From Woeseiaceae bacterium (lineage in GTDB: Bacteria; Pseudomonadota; Gammaproteobacteria; Steroidobacterales; Woeseiaceae), in assembly GCA_028822065.1 (NCBI GenBank), contig JAPKEL010000003.1:1-64000 (forward strand): a DNA stretch of 64,000 nucleotides, given 5' to 3'. The position numbers were made by a program, and so were the translations under genes. Below the pieces are notes generated by a model, which saw nothing but the letters and a program-made list of their open reading frames with translations, had not been told where the DNA came from and did no database searches. Shown here in pieces: positions 47,732 through 56,558 of this stretch (position 1 is the stretch's first letter; the number at the start of each line of letters is the position of its first letter).

Positions 47732-48817
47732 TTAGAATTTAAACTCTAAATCTATTTGTACACGATTATAATCAATTCGCTCTGTTTTTGATGGCTTGTA
47801 ATTTGATACAATAAACGCTCCACTAAGAGTCATATTATCCTTCAATGTGTATCTGGTTCTAATGAAATGTCCTTTTGAATCGGTATGTCCTCCTGCAAAA
47901 TCTGAATCTGAAAAAGATCCTAATACTGCATTTTTTTCAGTGTTTTGATAAGTATAACTAAATTGTTTATCACCGCGTTTCTTGGATGAGCCGACTTTGA
48001 TCCCCCATGAATGAGCTTTGTTTTCATCGGTAACAGCGGAATTATTTATTACTTCAAGATGCAAGATAACAGGTAGTTGAGCTAATTCAGTCTTAATTTC
48101 AGAAAAAAATTCATATAATTTATAATCAAAAAGGTAATTCCCATCTAAGTCTAAACTATTTCCTTTTGCCTTATAAAAAGGCAAACTACCATAGGCTTTT
48201 TTATAGCCATGGTATCCAATGCCAGCAATCATTGAGGTTGTATTGTTGAGTCTAAAATCTTTACCCGCTTGAAAAGACTGCAGAATTGTATCGTTTCTCT
48301 CTAGGTCCTGGTCGATTATGATATAAGCGCCATTAAAAAATGTACTATCAACCTCATAATTGACAAATATTCCTTCTGGATTTAGATCGTTATCCCATAA
48401 AAGATTATTTTCACCTGCAGTAAACCATGGCATTTTCATTTTACCACCCATGATTTGTAATTTTTCATTAACCTTCCAGTTAACATAAGCTCTTCCAATA
48501 CCTATCTCTTTTCCTGAGGTGCTTTCACCAAAAGTTTGGTTAGATGAAACAGGGTCATCAATACCAGTTTCAAATCTAAGAAATAATTCAATATTTTCAG
48601 AAATGGTTGTGGATAGACTTAGTCTTGCTCTATATCTTTCACGTTCATTATTATTACCAGGGTTTTTATAGATGCCGTCCCAACGAAGACGGGCATCTCC
48701 TTTGAGTGAAATATTGTCATACCATTTTGGTGTAACTGTATCAGCAAATAAAAGATATGGATTGAATAAACAAGTTGTAAGCACCGCAATTAATGCAAAC
48801 AACTTAAACTTTTTCAT
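47732..48817 (-). CDS. Outer-membrane porin next to PiT transporter
   Basis: A 361-aa protein with a signal peptide (ending about LLFADT) and beta-strand pattern throughout, including GDARLRWDG and ERYRARLSLS at the start and a C-terminal aromatic residue (VQIDLEFKF) typical of barrel sorting. Family is the putative-porin (OprO/OprP-like or porin_5) type. Its ATG shares one base with the stop of PiT, so it is translated from the same message; phosphate or another anion is the likely solute (inference). Confidence 0.8.
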   Translation of the reverse strand: MKKFKLFALIAVLTTCLFNPYLLFADTVTPKWYDNISLKGDARLRWDGIYKNPGNNNERERYRARLSLSTTISENIELFLRFETGIDDPVSSNQTFGESTSGKEIGIGRAYVNWKVNEKLQIMGGKMKMPWFTAGENNLLWDNDLNPEGIFVNYEVDSTFFNGAYIIIDQDLERNDTILQSFQAGKDFRLNNTTSMIAGIGYHGYKKAYGSLPFYKAKGNSLDLDGNYLFDYKLYEFFSEIKTELAQLPVILHLEVINNSAVTDENKAHSWGIKVGSSKKRGDKQFSYTYQNTEKNAVLGSFSDSDFAGGHTDSKGHFIRTRYTLKDNMTLSGAFIVSNYKPSKTERIDYNRVQIDLEFKF

Positions 48818-50082
48818 TAGCTAAAAATTCCCTTCATTGTAAAGAAGAAAATAATGGATAACCCCGCACCAACTGGCAAAGTAACAATCCAGGATATAAT
48901 TATTCTTCCAACGACATTCAGATCGATAGCCGAAAGTCCTCTAGCAAGACCCACGCCAAGAACAGCACCTACCAGTGTATGTGTGGTTGAGATAGGAAGA
49001 CCAGTTCCAGACGCCAGGACAACGGTTGTTGCAGCTGCGAGCTCTGCTGCAAAGCCACGACTGGGCGTGAGTTCGGTAATATTTTTGCCAATTGTTTCAA
49101 TGACCTTGTAACCAAGCATTGCTAAACCGGCGATGATGCCTATACCGCCAACTAGAAGTATCCACCAAGGCATAACCGATTTAGATGCAATTTCTCCTCC
49201 AGATTGAACAACACTGACTATTGCTGCAAGAGGACCCACAGCATTTGCAACATCATTCGAGCCATGAGCAAAAGCCATCGCACAAGCGGTAAATACCATC
49301 AATACGGCAAATACACGCTCAACCCCATCAAAGGTAATACCTCCTCTTTGCTCTTCAGTATTTTGTACTCTTCTGAGAAAAACAGAGCCCAAAAGGGAAA
49401 TAGCGATACCAATCATAGTTGAGTATTGTAAACTCTGGATGAAATTAAGATCTAATCCTACGTGTTTCAAACCTTTCAATAAGGTAACCATAGAGATGAC
49501 AAAACCGACTAAAAACATATACCCAGGCACATATTTTTTAGCATTTTGAAAGGGATTATCAGTATTTAAAATAAGATGTTGAACAGTTCTGAAAATTAAG
49601 AAAGACAGTGTTCCTGCCATTAAGGGTGAAACGATCCAACTTGATACTATTGATGTTACTTTTCCCCAGCTTACCGCGTCAACACTAATACCTACAGCGG
49701 CAAAACCAACAATTGCACCAACAATAGAGTGTGTCGTAGAGACAGGCCAACCGTTATAGGAGGCAATAAGTAGCCATGATCCAGCCGCTAGTAAGGAGGC
49801 AAGCATTCCAAATACTAGTAATTCTGGCGTGTTTGCTAGTAAAGATGGATCAATAATTCCTTTTCTGATGGTTGAGGTGACTTCACCGCCAGCCAAATAA
49901 GCGCCAGCAAATTCAAATATACAAGCTACTAGGATGGCTTGAGAAAGTGTCAGCGCTTTTGCACCGACAGAGGTACCCATGGCATTCGCAACATCATTAG
50001 CTCCAATACCCCATGCCATAAAAAAACCAAATACGCAGCCACTAATAAGGAGATAGGGCCCATAATTAATAATAATATCCAT
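48817..50082 (-). CDS. Inorganic phosphate transporter, PiT family
   Basis: A 421-aa membrane protein with the inverted duplicated PiT signatures: GANDVANAMGTSVG and HGSNDVANAVGPLAA, STTHSIVGAIVG and STTHTLVGAVLG. It carries phosphate, as a metal-phosphate complex with H+ or Na+, across the inner membrane. Sixteen nt separate it from the DUF47 gene, the usual partner, and a porin follows with overlap. Confidence 0.93.
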   Translation of the reverse strand: MDIIINYGPYLLISGCVFGFFMAWGIGANDVANAMGTSVGAKALTLSQAILVACIFEFAGAYLAGGEVTSTIRKGIIDPSLLANTPELLVFGMLASLLAAGSWLLIASYNGWPVSTTHSIVGAIVGFAAVGISVDAVSWGKVTSIVSSWIVSPLMAGTLSFLIFRTVQHLILNTDNPFQNAKKYVPGYMFLVGFVISMVTLLKGLKHVGLDLNFIQSLQYSTMIGIAISLLGSVFLRRVQNTEEQRGGITFDGVERVFAVLMVFTACAMAFAHGSNDVANAVGPLAAIVSVVQSGGEIASKSVMPWWILLVGGIGIIAGLAMLGYKVIETIGKNITELTPSRGFAAELAAATTVVLASGTGLPISTTHTLVGAVLGVGLARGLSAIDLNVVGRIIISWIVTLPVGAGLSIIFFFTMKGIFS

Positions 50083-50098
50083 TTACATTTTTCCTTTT

Positions 50099-50770
50099 TT
50101 AGCGTGATGCAATAAGGGAGATTCGATGGCCAACTTGCTCTGCTATATCGGCAAGCTCTCCGATCTTGTTAATGACACTGTATAAAAACATCACATCAAT
50201 TGGTGGAAGGTTTTTTTCGATGACAAATAATTGCGATCTGAGCATAATTTCAGTTTCATCGCAGTGATCTTCTAGGGTATCTAATTGATGAATTAACTTT
50301 TGCATCTCATCAGCTGCATTTCCACCGAAAGCGAATTGAAATAATTCATTGATATGATTGGTAGCATTAGAGGCAACTTTGCATATTTCAGCCGCTTCAG
50401 TGGCAAATTGCATGAAGGTTGCAGCTATTTCAGTAGGGATTTCCATTTTTCTACCAATCATCAGTCCCGAGATGCCCTTGACTGTGTTCGGGATTTCGTC
50501 AGCACGTTTTACCAGCTCCAAAACATCCTCTCTTGGGACGGATAAAAATATACTTTTGGGGACAAGACCTCTAGTCTCGGCCTTCAGGGCGTCAGCATCA
50601 TGCTCAAGATCAACTATTTTCTTTCGTGATTGAATTGCTTTTTTCCAATCCAAATCTATTACAGATCCGAGAAAAAGTAAGAGCTCATCTGCACTCGCTT
50701 TAGCTTTTTCCATATGTTTTTGGATAGGGCCAAAAGGAGACTTTTTGATTAAATCAGAAATTCTGTCCAT
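50099..50770 (-). CDS. DUF47/TIGR00153 PhoU-like regulator of PiT
   Basis: A 223-aa all-helical protein of the DUF47 family, homologous to PhoU. DLEHDADALK and GELADIAEQVGHRI carry the acidic metal-binding pattern of PhoU-like proteins. Such proteins accompany PiT transporters and probably modulate their activity. Its ATG lies inside the end of a truncated PhoB-like reading frame, and the ribosome site AAGGAT is provided by that remnant. Confidence 0.92.
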   Translation of the reverse strand: MDRISDLIKKSPFGPIQKHMEKAKASADELLLFLGSVIDLDWKKAIQSRKKIVDLEHDADALKAETRGLVPKSIFLSVPREDVLELVKRADEIPNTVKGISGLMIGRKMEIPTEIAATFMQFATEAAEICKVASNATNHINELFQFAFGGNAADEMQKLIHQLDTLEDHCDETEIMLRSQLFVIEKNLPPIDVMFLYSVINKIGELADIAEQVGHRISLIASR

Positions 50771-50909
50771 ATTTATTATCCTTGATATTTTTGATGGCTT
50801 CTTTATCCGATGAAGTCATGGTTACGCGATAGTCTTCGTTTGTAAAATTATATTGAAGTGTTGAGAGTAGATCAGCTTCATCTACAACAATTAGAATATG
50901 AGGTTTCAT
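50754..50909 (-). pseudogene. Truncated PhoB-like response-regulator remnant
   Basis: A 51-residue frame begins MKPHILIVVDEADLL and continues LQYNFTNEDYRVTMTSS, the first beta-alpha-beta part of an OmpR/PhoB-type receiver domain. It stops at GQNF before the phosphorylatable Asp (about residue 53) and lacks the rest of the receiver and the whole DNA-binding domain. One of the two acidic residues is already altered (VVDE instead of VEDE). The last 17 nt overlap the DUF47 gene start. It is probably a deletion scar of a phosphate-regulon phoB, retained because it carries the ribosome site; coupled translation is possible (inference). Confidence 0.7.
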
Positions 50910-51077
50910 AGGTTATTTTGGACTTGCATGAAAGTTAGTTTTAAGTTCAAAGTAATTAATATATATAGCATCATAACCGTTTAATTTTATGGCATAAACC
51001 AATATTTTGTGTAAGCATATAAACATAATAGCGATTAATAAAATAAAATAATAACAAATAAAAAAATGTAATTTGAG
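50910..51077. other. AT-rich divergent intergenic region
   Basis: About 168 bp between the phoB remnant and the SCP-2 gene. It is very AT-rich and must hold the promoters of both directions, but I see no convincing Pho box, hairpin or clear -10/-35 pair. Confidence 0.4.
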
Positions 51078-51374
51078 ATGTTAGAAGAGCTGACTAAAAA
51101 GATTCAGGTAGCTGTTAGTAAAAAAGCGGCTTTTGGTTTTAATGTGCGTTTTGATTTGGATGAAGGTGAGAGCATTTATGTTCTTGCTCAATCTGAACCT
51201 GTACAGGTTAGCAGTGCGAAGGATCCTGCTGATACTGTTTTTAAAGTAAGTAATGCTAATTTAGATGCTATGCTCGATGGAAAACTGTCACCCATGAGTG
51301 CTTATATTACTGGCAAGATGAAAATTGAGGGCGATATGGGCAAAGCAATGCAATTAAGCTCAATGTTTGGTTAG
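51078..51374 (+). CDS. SCP-2 sterol-binding domain protein
   Basis: A 98-aa single-domain protein of the SCP-2 family: a helix-sheet fold with DPADTVFKVSNANLDAMLDGKLSPMSAYITGKMKIEGD (in parts: VFKVSNANLDAML, GKLSPMSAYITGKM, IEGDMGKAMQL). It binds lipids or acyl chains; bacterial members are small cytoplasmic proteins of unclear role. GAG just before the ATG is a weak ribosome site. Monocistronic, convergent with the glutamine-synthetase-like gene. Confidence 0.88.
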   Translation: MLEELTKKIQVAVSKKAAFGFNVRFDLDEGESIYVLAQSEPVQVSSAKDPADTVFKVSNANLDAMLDGKLSPMSAYITGKMKIEGDMGKAMQLSSMFG

Positions 51375-51446
51375 CCGTAATAACTGGTTTATATTTAAAT
51401 TTTCACGACTCTTTCCGATATTATTGCATCGATGTACTCTCTTCTT

Positions 51447-52838
51447 TCACACTGAGCGCAAATACCAACTGTAATCTATATCGCTGATATTATTATTAAA
51501 TTCCGATTCCTCGAAGCGCCTGTTAGCAATAAAAGTCTTGCAGAACTCTCCACCCAGGTAGTTTGGTAGTATTTTGCTGTCTTCAAATTCATCGATTGCT
51601 TTGTTCCAACGATTAGGGATTTCTTGGTTGAGTGATATTACCTCAAATTCTTGGATCATTTTTCCAGGATTGCATTGATGCGTTATCCCATAGTGAACTC
51701 CAGAAAGTATCGCAGCCGCTACAAGATATGGATTCGCATCTGCACCAGAAACTCGATGCTCAAACCTTAGATTTTTGGCATCTGAAATTGGAATTCGAAG
51801 TGATACATTCCGATGATTAGCGCCCCAATTTGGCTCAACAGGTGCAAACATTTCTGGCCTTAGTCTTCTGTATGAATTGGCATTGGGAGCAAAAATTGCA
51901 GTTGCTGCACCCATCGTTTCCTTGAGTCCGCCGATGGCATACCTTAGATTGTCAGAATAAGGTGGTTGGGCCCGTTCTTTTTTATTTTGTGAGAAATAAT
52001 TGTTACCATCCACATCAATAAAGCTCATGTGCATATGCAATCCAGAACCAGATTCTTCTGCAAAAGGCTTGGCCATGAAGCAAGCTACAAAATCATGTTG
52101 ACGAGCTATAGCTTTGATAGCTCTTTTTAAAAGCATGGCATGATCACAAGCAAGTAAAGGATCGTCAATATGGTGAAGATTGATTTCAAATTGACCTGGT
52201 GCGTATTCTGAAATGGCAGTTCCAGCCGGAATATTTTGTTTTTCACAGGCCGCATAGAGATCGTTTAAAAAGCCTTCAATATCCCATAGATCGTCAGGAT
52301 GATAGCATTGAGGCCCGGGTTGCGGTCTGCCAATACCTGGAATTAAAGAGGTTTTTGGAGTAGGTCTGTCGCTATTAGCATCTAGCAGATAAAATTCCAG
52401 TTCTGCTGCCATGACAACTGTTGGTACTAATTCTTCAAGCTTTGATAAGGTTTTTTGTAATACGGCTCTGGGTTCAGCAAAAAATGGTTCATTAGCGTCA
52501 TTGACAAAGGAGAAAAGTGCTTGTGCTGAAGGTTTTTTTGCCCATGGAATAGTCGCTAAACTACCAGCAATTATATGTGCACCTGTATCCGGGTCACCGT
52601 CCTCTGCAGACCATTTTATATCTGGGATGGTTTGCCCTAGTATATCTAGGAAAACTGTACTGCCAGGCATAGAGAAGCCATTATTGAAAATACTTTCAAA
52701 TTCATTAGAGCGGATACGCTTTCCACGAATGACACCATTTATGTCACCCATTATGATTTCCATTTCCTGTGTATCAGGAAATTTTTTCATAAATTTATGT
52801 AATTCATCTAAATTAGATTTTTTTGATATCTTAGACAT
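51447..52838 (-). CDS. Glutamine-synthetase-like gamma-glutamylpolyamine synthetase (PuuA-type)
   Basis: A 463-aa protein of the GlnA superfamily, PuuA/PauA branch. Nucleotide and glutamate site pieces: AAELEFYLLD, QFEINLHHID, GSGLHMHMSF, NSYRRLRPEMF, NWGANHRNVSLRIP and RFEHRVSGADANPY. It lacks the adenylylation region of true GlnA. It would link glutamate to an amine (putrescine, a polyamine or ethanolamine) with ATP. It is divergent from the IclR gene, with the double-palindrome site between. The second paralogue at 57353 differs, suggesting different amines (inference). Confidence 0.87.
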   Translation of the reverse strand: MSKISKKSNLDELHKFMKKFPDTQEMEIIMGDINGVIRGKRIRSNEFESIFNNGFSMPGSTVFLDILGQTIPDIKWSAEDGDPDTGAHIIAGSLATIPWAKKPSAQALFSFVNDANEPFFAEPRAVLQKTLSKLEELVPTVVMAAELEFYLLDANSDRPTPKTSLIPGIGRPQPGPQCYHPDDLWDIEGFLNDLYAACEKQNIPAGTAISEYAPGQFEINLHHIDDPLLACDHAMLLKRAIKAIARQHDFVACFMAKPFAEESGSGLHMHMSFIDVDGNNYFSQNKKERAQPPYSDNLRYAIGGLKETMGAATAIFAPNANSYRRLRPEMFAPVEPNWGANHRNVSLRIPISDAKNLRFEHRVSGADANPYLVAAAILSGVHYGITHQCNPGKMIQEFEVISLNQEIPNRWNKAIDEFEDSKILPNYLGGEFCKTFIANRRFEESEFNNNISDIDYSWYLRSV

Positions 52839-52916
52839 ATGAAGCTCAAGTAATTAATTAATGATTTAATTGTAACAGAATATAATATTGGATCAGGTCA
52901 GTTATAGTGTGTATTA

Positions 52917-52947
52917 TCATAATATGAAATCCATAATCATATTATGA
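52917..52947. promoter_or_regulatory. Two-palindrome operator, copy 1 (between PuuA-like and IclR genes)
   Basis: TCATAATATGA (52917-52927) and its reverse complement TCATATTATGA (52937-52947) are separated by 9 nt, 20 bp from start to start. Each half is itself nearly palindromic. The site is 7 bp before the IclR start and 79 bp before the divergent synthetase start. The same arrangement recurs at 58685. Likely target of the IclR-family regulator (inference). Confidence 0.75.
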
Positions 52948-52954
52948 GCTAAAA

Positions 52955-53710
52955 ATGAGAGAAAAAACTGCCCCAAAAGGAGCTCAGGCTGCTCTTCGTG
53001 CTATTCGTTTGCTTAAGTTATTTACCATTGAGAAATCTGAGCTATCTTTAACTCAAGTGAGTGTTGGTGCAAACCTCAATAAAACCACGGTTCATCGTTT
53101 ATTACGTGCACTCGAGAGCGAGAGTTTAGTTCAACGAAACTCAATTACTGGGCGATACAGTCTTGGAGCGGGACTTATGGCCTTGGGTGTGCAAGCATTA
53201 TCAAGCAGTGATCTGAGAAGAAGAGCGCGACCTATTCTAAAGTTATTAGCCAGAGATACGGGAGAAACTGCACAGTTGGAGGTGCCTGTTCATGATGGAA
53301 TGTTGATTTTAGATGAGGTCACGGGTCGGCATGTGGTGACAGCAACTGGTAACATTGGCACTCATTGGCCCATGCATGCAACTTCGAGTGGTAAAGCCTA
53401 TATGGCTTTTGATACAAGCATGCATGATCAACTTCCAGAGACGTTTCCCAGTCTTACAAAAAATACCATAACAAATAAAGTTTTGATGAAAGCTGAAATT
53501 AGCCGAATTTTAAAACGAGGTTTTTCTGAAAGTGTTGATGAACTAGAGCCAGGATATAGTTGTGTTGGTATTGCTGTATTCGATGCTCTCGGCAATATTC
53601 AGGGCGCCCTATCTATAGGAGGCCCATCTCATCGCATGACAAAGGAACGGAGAATGGAGATAGGAACAGCATTGAAAAAAGCTGCAGGCCGTCTCAGTCC
53701 AGAGTATTAA
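52955..53710 (+). CDS. IclR-family transcriptional regulator
   Basis: A 251-aa regulator. The N-terminal winged helix (about residues 9-75: GAQAALRAIRLLKLF, TTVHRLLRALES, GRYSLGAGLMALG) precedes an IclR effector domain (EVTGRHVVTATG, HATSSGKAYMAF, YSCVGIAVFDALG, GGPSHRM). IclR proteins bind as tetramers to paired palindromes, which fits the 11-9-11 operator directly upstream, so it probably controls itself, the divergent synthetase and the operon at 58801. The effector is likely an amine or its breakdown product. Confidence 0.92.
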   Translation: MREKTAPKGAQAALRAIRLLKLFTIEKSELSLTQVSVGANLNKTTVHRLLRALESESLVQRNSITGRYSLGAGLMALGVQALSSSDLRRRARPILKLLARDTGETAQLEVPVHDGMLILDEVTGRHVVTATGNIGTHWPMHATSSGKAYMAFDTSMHDQLPETFPSLTKNTITNKVLMKAEISRILKRGFSESVDELEPGYSCVGIAVFDALGNIQGALSIGGPSHRMTKERRMEIGTALKKAAGRLSPEY

Positions 53711-53815
53711 CTTTTTAGCTTTGCGTGCTAGTATCTAATTTGATTGAGTCAGTTTGATTCTTTTAATTATTGAGAATCCAAAATAACGGGGATTAACATC
53801 AAAAGATATTTATTT

Positions 53816-55645
53816 TTGCTGATTGCTTTAATGGCGCCGGCTTCTTCATATGCACTTGACGTTAAATTATCTCAGGTTGCTTTAACCCATGTTGATACAG
53901 AGGTAAATATATCTAATGCTGGCGCTTTTCAAAGAATAGATGTTTATTTTGGTACACAAAGAATAAGCGGGACAACGGATGATCTTGGTTATATAGATTT
54001 CAATTTAAAGTTTGATCGACCTGGAAAAAAGAATCTCCACATTGTGCAATCTGGAGCAGAATCTACTGATTATAATCTACGAGTTATTCCGGGTTGGATT
54101 TCAATTGCACCTCCACTACTGGCCATTTTTATTGCGTTAATATTGCGCAATGTTATTCCTGCATTAATTGCGGGTATCTGGTTAGGTGCCACGGCACTTA
54201 GGTCTTTTACACCGATGGGTATTTTTCAAGGGCTCTTGGATGGATTTCAGATTTATGTTGTAAAAGCCCTCTCCAATGAGGATCATGCGGCGATTATATT
54301 ATTTTCAATGATGATTGGTGGCATGGTCGGGATAATAACAAGAAATGGCGGTATGAACAGTATTGTCATGCTCCTGGTCAGTAGGGCAAAAACAGCAATT
54401 GGTGGGCAAGTATCAGTGTGGCTAATGGGCTTGATGATATTTTTTGATGATTATAGCAATACCTTAGTTGTTGGTAATACGGCCAGACCACTTACAGATC
54501 ACCTTAAGATATCTCGAGAAAAATTAGCCTATATAGTTGATTCAACTGCTGCACCTGTCGTTTGTATCGCACTGATTACGACATGGATTGGCTATGAAGT
54601 GGGCTTGATTGATCAAGCGCTTAAGGGTATTCCTGAATTAACTGAACCAGCGTATACGGTTTTCTTGCATTCCATACCTTATAGTTTTTATCCTATATTA
54701 GCGATTATCTTTGTTTTCACTGTAGCGAGAACTGGAAAAGATATGGGTCCCATGTACCACGCTGAAGTCAGAGCTCGACAAGGGCAAGTCTCACCAGTCA
54801 ATACATTAGATACACCAGCAATACAAGGTGATAATTTAGAAATGAAAGTTGGTGTAAAAATGCGTGCAATGAATGCATTTATTCCAATATTGGTGCTAAT
54901 TTTCTCTTTATTAGCTGGCCTTTATGTCACAGGTGAGGGCGATTCAATGACAGATATAATTGGATCTGCTGATTCCTATACTGCCATGCTTTGGGCTTCA
55001 TTATTAGGTGCTATGACAGCAGCTATAATGACCATTTCGCAAAAAATATTAACAACTCATGAAACTGTGGACGCATGGTTTGGCGGAGTGCGAGCCATGC
55101 TATTTGCCATGATTATATTGATTTTAGCTTGGGCACTTTCAGACATAAGTATGGCACTTAACACGGCTGATTATTTGGTATCTATTTTGGCTGATTCTTT
55201 GCCTGCTGAAATGGTGCCAGTCACAGTTTTTGTGCTTTCGGCTATTACCGCATTTACGACCGGAACCAGTTGGGGGACTTTAGGTATATTGATGCCGCTT
55301 GTGGTTCCTCTTTGTTGGGCGGTTATGCAAGTTAATGGCATAGCTGATGCCGCTCATATGCATATATTATATTCGGCCATTGCATGTAATCTTGCTGGCG
55401 CGGTTTGGGGGGATCATTGTTCTCCTATCTCTGATACTACGGTGTTGTCTTCAATGGCCAGTGGCTGTGATCATATAGAACATGTAAGAACTCAAATGCC
55501 GTATGCATTATTAGTGGGCTCGGTAGCGATAGCGGTTGGTACCATTCCAGGTGCTTACGGGGTACCACCTATTGTTTCAATTATTGCAGGAGCTCTTATT
55601 TTAGCTGCAGTTTTGGGGTATTTTGGGCGTAAAGCCGACCAGTAA
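53816..55645 (+). CDS. NhaC-family transporter with exported N-terminal domain
   Basis: A ~609-aa protein: signal peptide, an ~80-residue extracytoplasmic beta-rich domain (LSQVALTHVDTEVN to about residue 95), then an NhaC-family membrane domain (FFDDYSNTLVVGNTARP, FTTGTSWGTLGIL, WGDHCSPISDTTVLS). Shares HIEHVRTQMPYALLVG with the paralogue at 8185. The TTG at 53816 is the first usual start, but it leaves a signal peptide without basic residues and has no ribosome site; an in-frame ATC at 53798, six bases after CGGGG, would give MKRYLFLLIALMAP. It is in the polyamine cluster; amine transport is a possibility. Confidence 0.85.
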   Translation: MLIALMAPASSYALDVKLSQVALTHVDTEVNISNAGAFQRIDVYFGTQRISGTTDDLGYIDFNLKFDRPGKKNLHIVQSGAESTDYNLRVIPGWISIAPPLLAIFIALILRNVIPALIAGIWLGATALRSFTPMGIFQGLLDGFQIYVVKALSNEDHAAIILFSMMIGGMVGIITRNGGMNSIVMLLVSRAKTAIGGQVSVWLMGLMIFFDDYSNTLVVGNTARPLTDHLKISREKLAYIVDSTAAPVVCIALITTWIGYEVGLIDQALKGIPELTEPAYTVFLHSIPYSFYPILAIIFVFTVARTGKDMGPMYHAEVRARQGQVSPVNTLDTPAIQGDNLEMKVGVKMRAMNAFIPILVLIFSLLAGLYVTGEGDSMTDIIGSADSYTAMLWASLLGAMTAAIMTISQKILTTHETVDAWFGGVRAMLFAMIILILAWALSDISMALNTADYLVSILADSLPAEMVPVTVFVLSAITAFTTGTSWGTLGILMPLVVPLCWAVMQVNGIADAAHMHILYSAIACNLAGAVWGDHCSPISDTTVLSSMASGCDHIEHVRTQMPYALLVGSVAIAVGTIPGAYGVPPIVSIIAGALILAAVLGYFGRKADQ

Positions 55646-55667
55646 AATAAGTTCGTTTTTTCATGAT

Positions 55668-55679
55668 GTGATATATCAC
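55668..55679. promoter_or_regulatory. 12-bp perfect palindrome upstream of the methyltransferase gene
   Basis: GTGATATATCAC reads the same on both strands, about 68 bp upstream of the gene at 55747. It is not the 52917/58685 motif. A short AT-rich palindrome may be by chance. Confidence 0.25.
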
Positions 55680-55746
55680 TGAAGATTGTATTTTCTTGAG
55701 GTAGAATTGTCATTAATAGTAATTATTTAATTATAGGAGAGTTTGG

Positions 55747-56493
55747 ATGTTTCGACTAAGTTTGGTTATTCTTGGAATTTTAATAAGCAATGTCTCGTTT
55801 GCACAAAGTAATGCAATTGATGACAAGATCAATGCAGCACTTGCATCAGAAATAAGAACCGCAGCTGAAAAAGCAAGAGATCGTAATAGAAAACCACTTG
55901 AAACATTGAATTTCTTTCAGCTTAAAGATGATATGCGTGTGCTTGAATTGGTTCCTAGCGGAGGCTGGTACACAAAATTATTGGCACCGACCCTTAAAGA
56001 TAACGGCGAATATTATGTAGCAATCTGGACGGATCGATTAAAAGTTGGTTTATTGTCAGAAGATGGTTTTGGGCATGTAAATGTTGTGGATGGTATCAAT
56101 CCATCGAGCAGCGGTGTAGGCCGATTAAATACAATTAAATCTTTTTCATTAGGCTTAAGTAATTTGGATTTAGTGGTTACCTTCAGAAATATGCATAATT
56201 TTGATGTAGCTGGCCGTAATGCGATTAATCAGGCGACTTTTGATGCATTAAAATCAGGGGGCCTTTATGGGGTTATCGATCATACGCGACGACACATGCA
56301 GCCAATGACTAATGAAGTATGGCGAAGAGCAGACCCGATTCAAATAACAAAAGAATTACTGGATATTGGCTTTGAACTTGAAGCTTATAACGACCTTCAT
56401 TATAGACCTGATGATGAGTTGCGTTATGAGGTAGGAAGGAAGTCGGTGACTGGTAATACCGATCGATTTACGATGCTCTTTAAGAAACCATAA
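55747..56493 (+). CDS. Exported SAM-methyltransferase-like protein (COG4798 type)
   Basis: A 248-aa protein with a signal peptide (MFRLSLVILGILISNVSFAQ) and a Rossmann methyltransferase-like domain: VLELVPSGGWYTKLLAP corresponds to the SAM-binding motif I, followed by VVTFRNMHNF and GLYGVIDHTRR. Related exported predicted methyltransferases are common in proteobacteria, with unknown targets. SAM is not known to be abundant in the periplasm, so the role may be altered. GGAG precedes the ATG at good distance. It lies between an NhaC-like and puuD gene. Confidence 0.8.
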   Translation: MFRLSLVILGILISNVSFAQSNAIDDKINAALASEIRTAAEKARDRNRKPLETLNFFQLKDDMRVLELVPSGGWYTKLLAPTLKDNGEYYVAIWTDRLKVGLLSEDGFGHVNVVDGINPSSSGVGRLNTIKSFSLGLSNLDLVVTFRNMHNFDVAGRNAINQATFDALKSGGLYGVIDHTRRHMQPMTNEVWRRADPIQITKELLDIGFELEAYNDLHYRPDDELRYEVGRKSVTGNTDRFTMLFKKP

Positions 56494-56558
56494 AAAATAA
56501 GAATTGATTGTCAAGCAACGAGGCCTTAGTGACTTATAAAGTACAGCTAAGATAAAGC

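Noticed and set aside
52411-52842. 143-codon plus-strand frame inside the PuuA-like gene
   Set aside because: Antisense shadow of the conserved glutamine-synthetase sequence.
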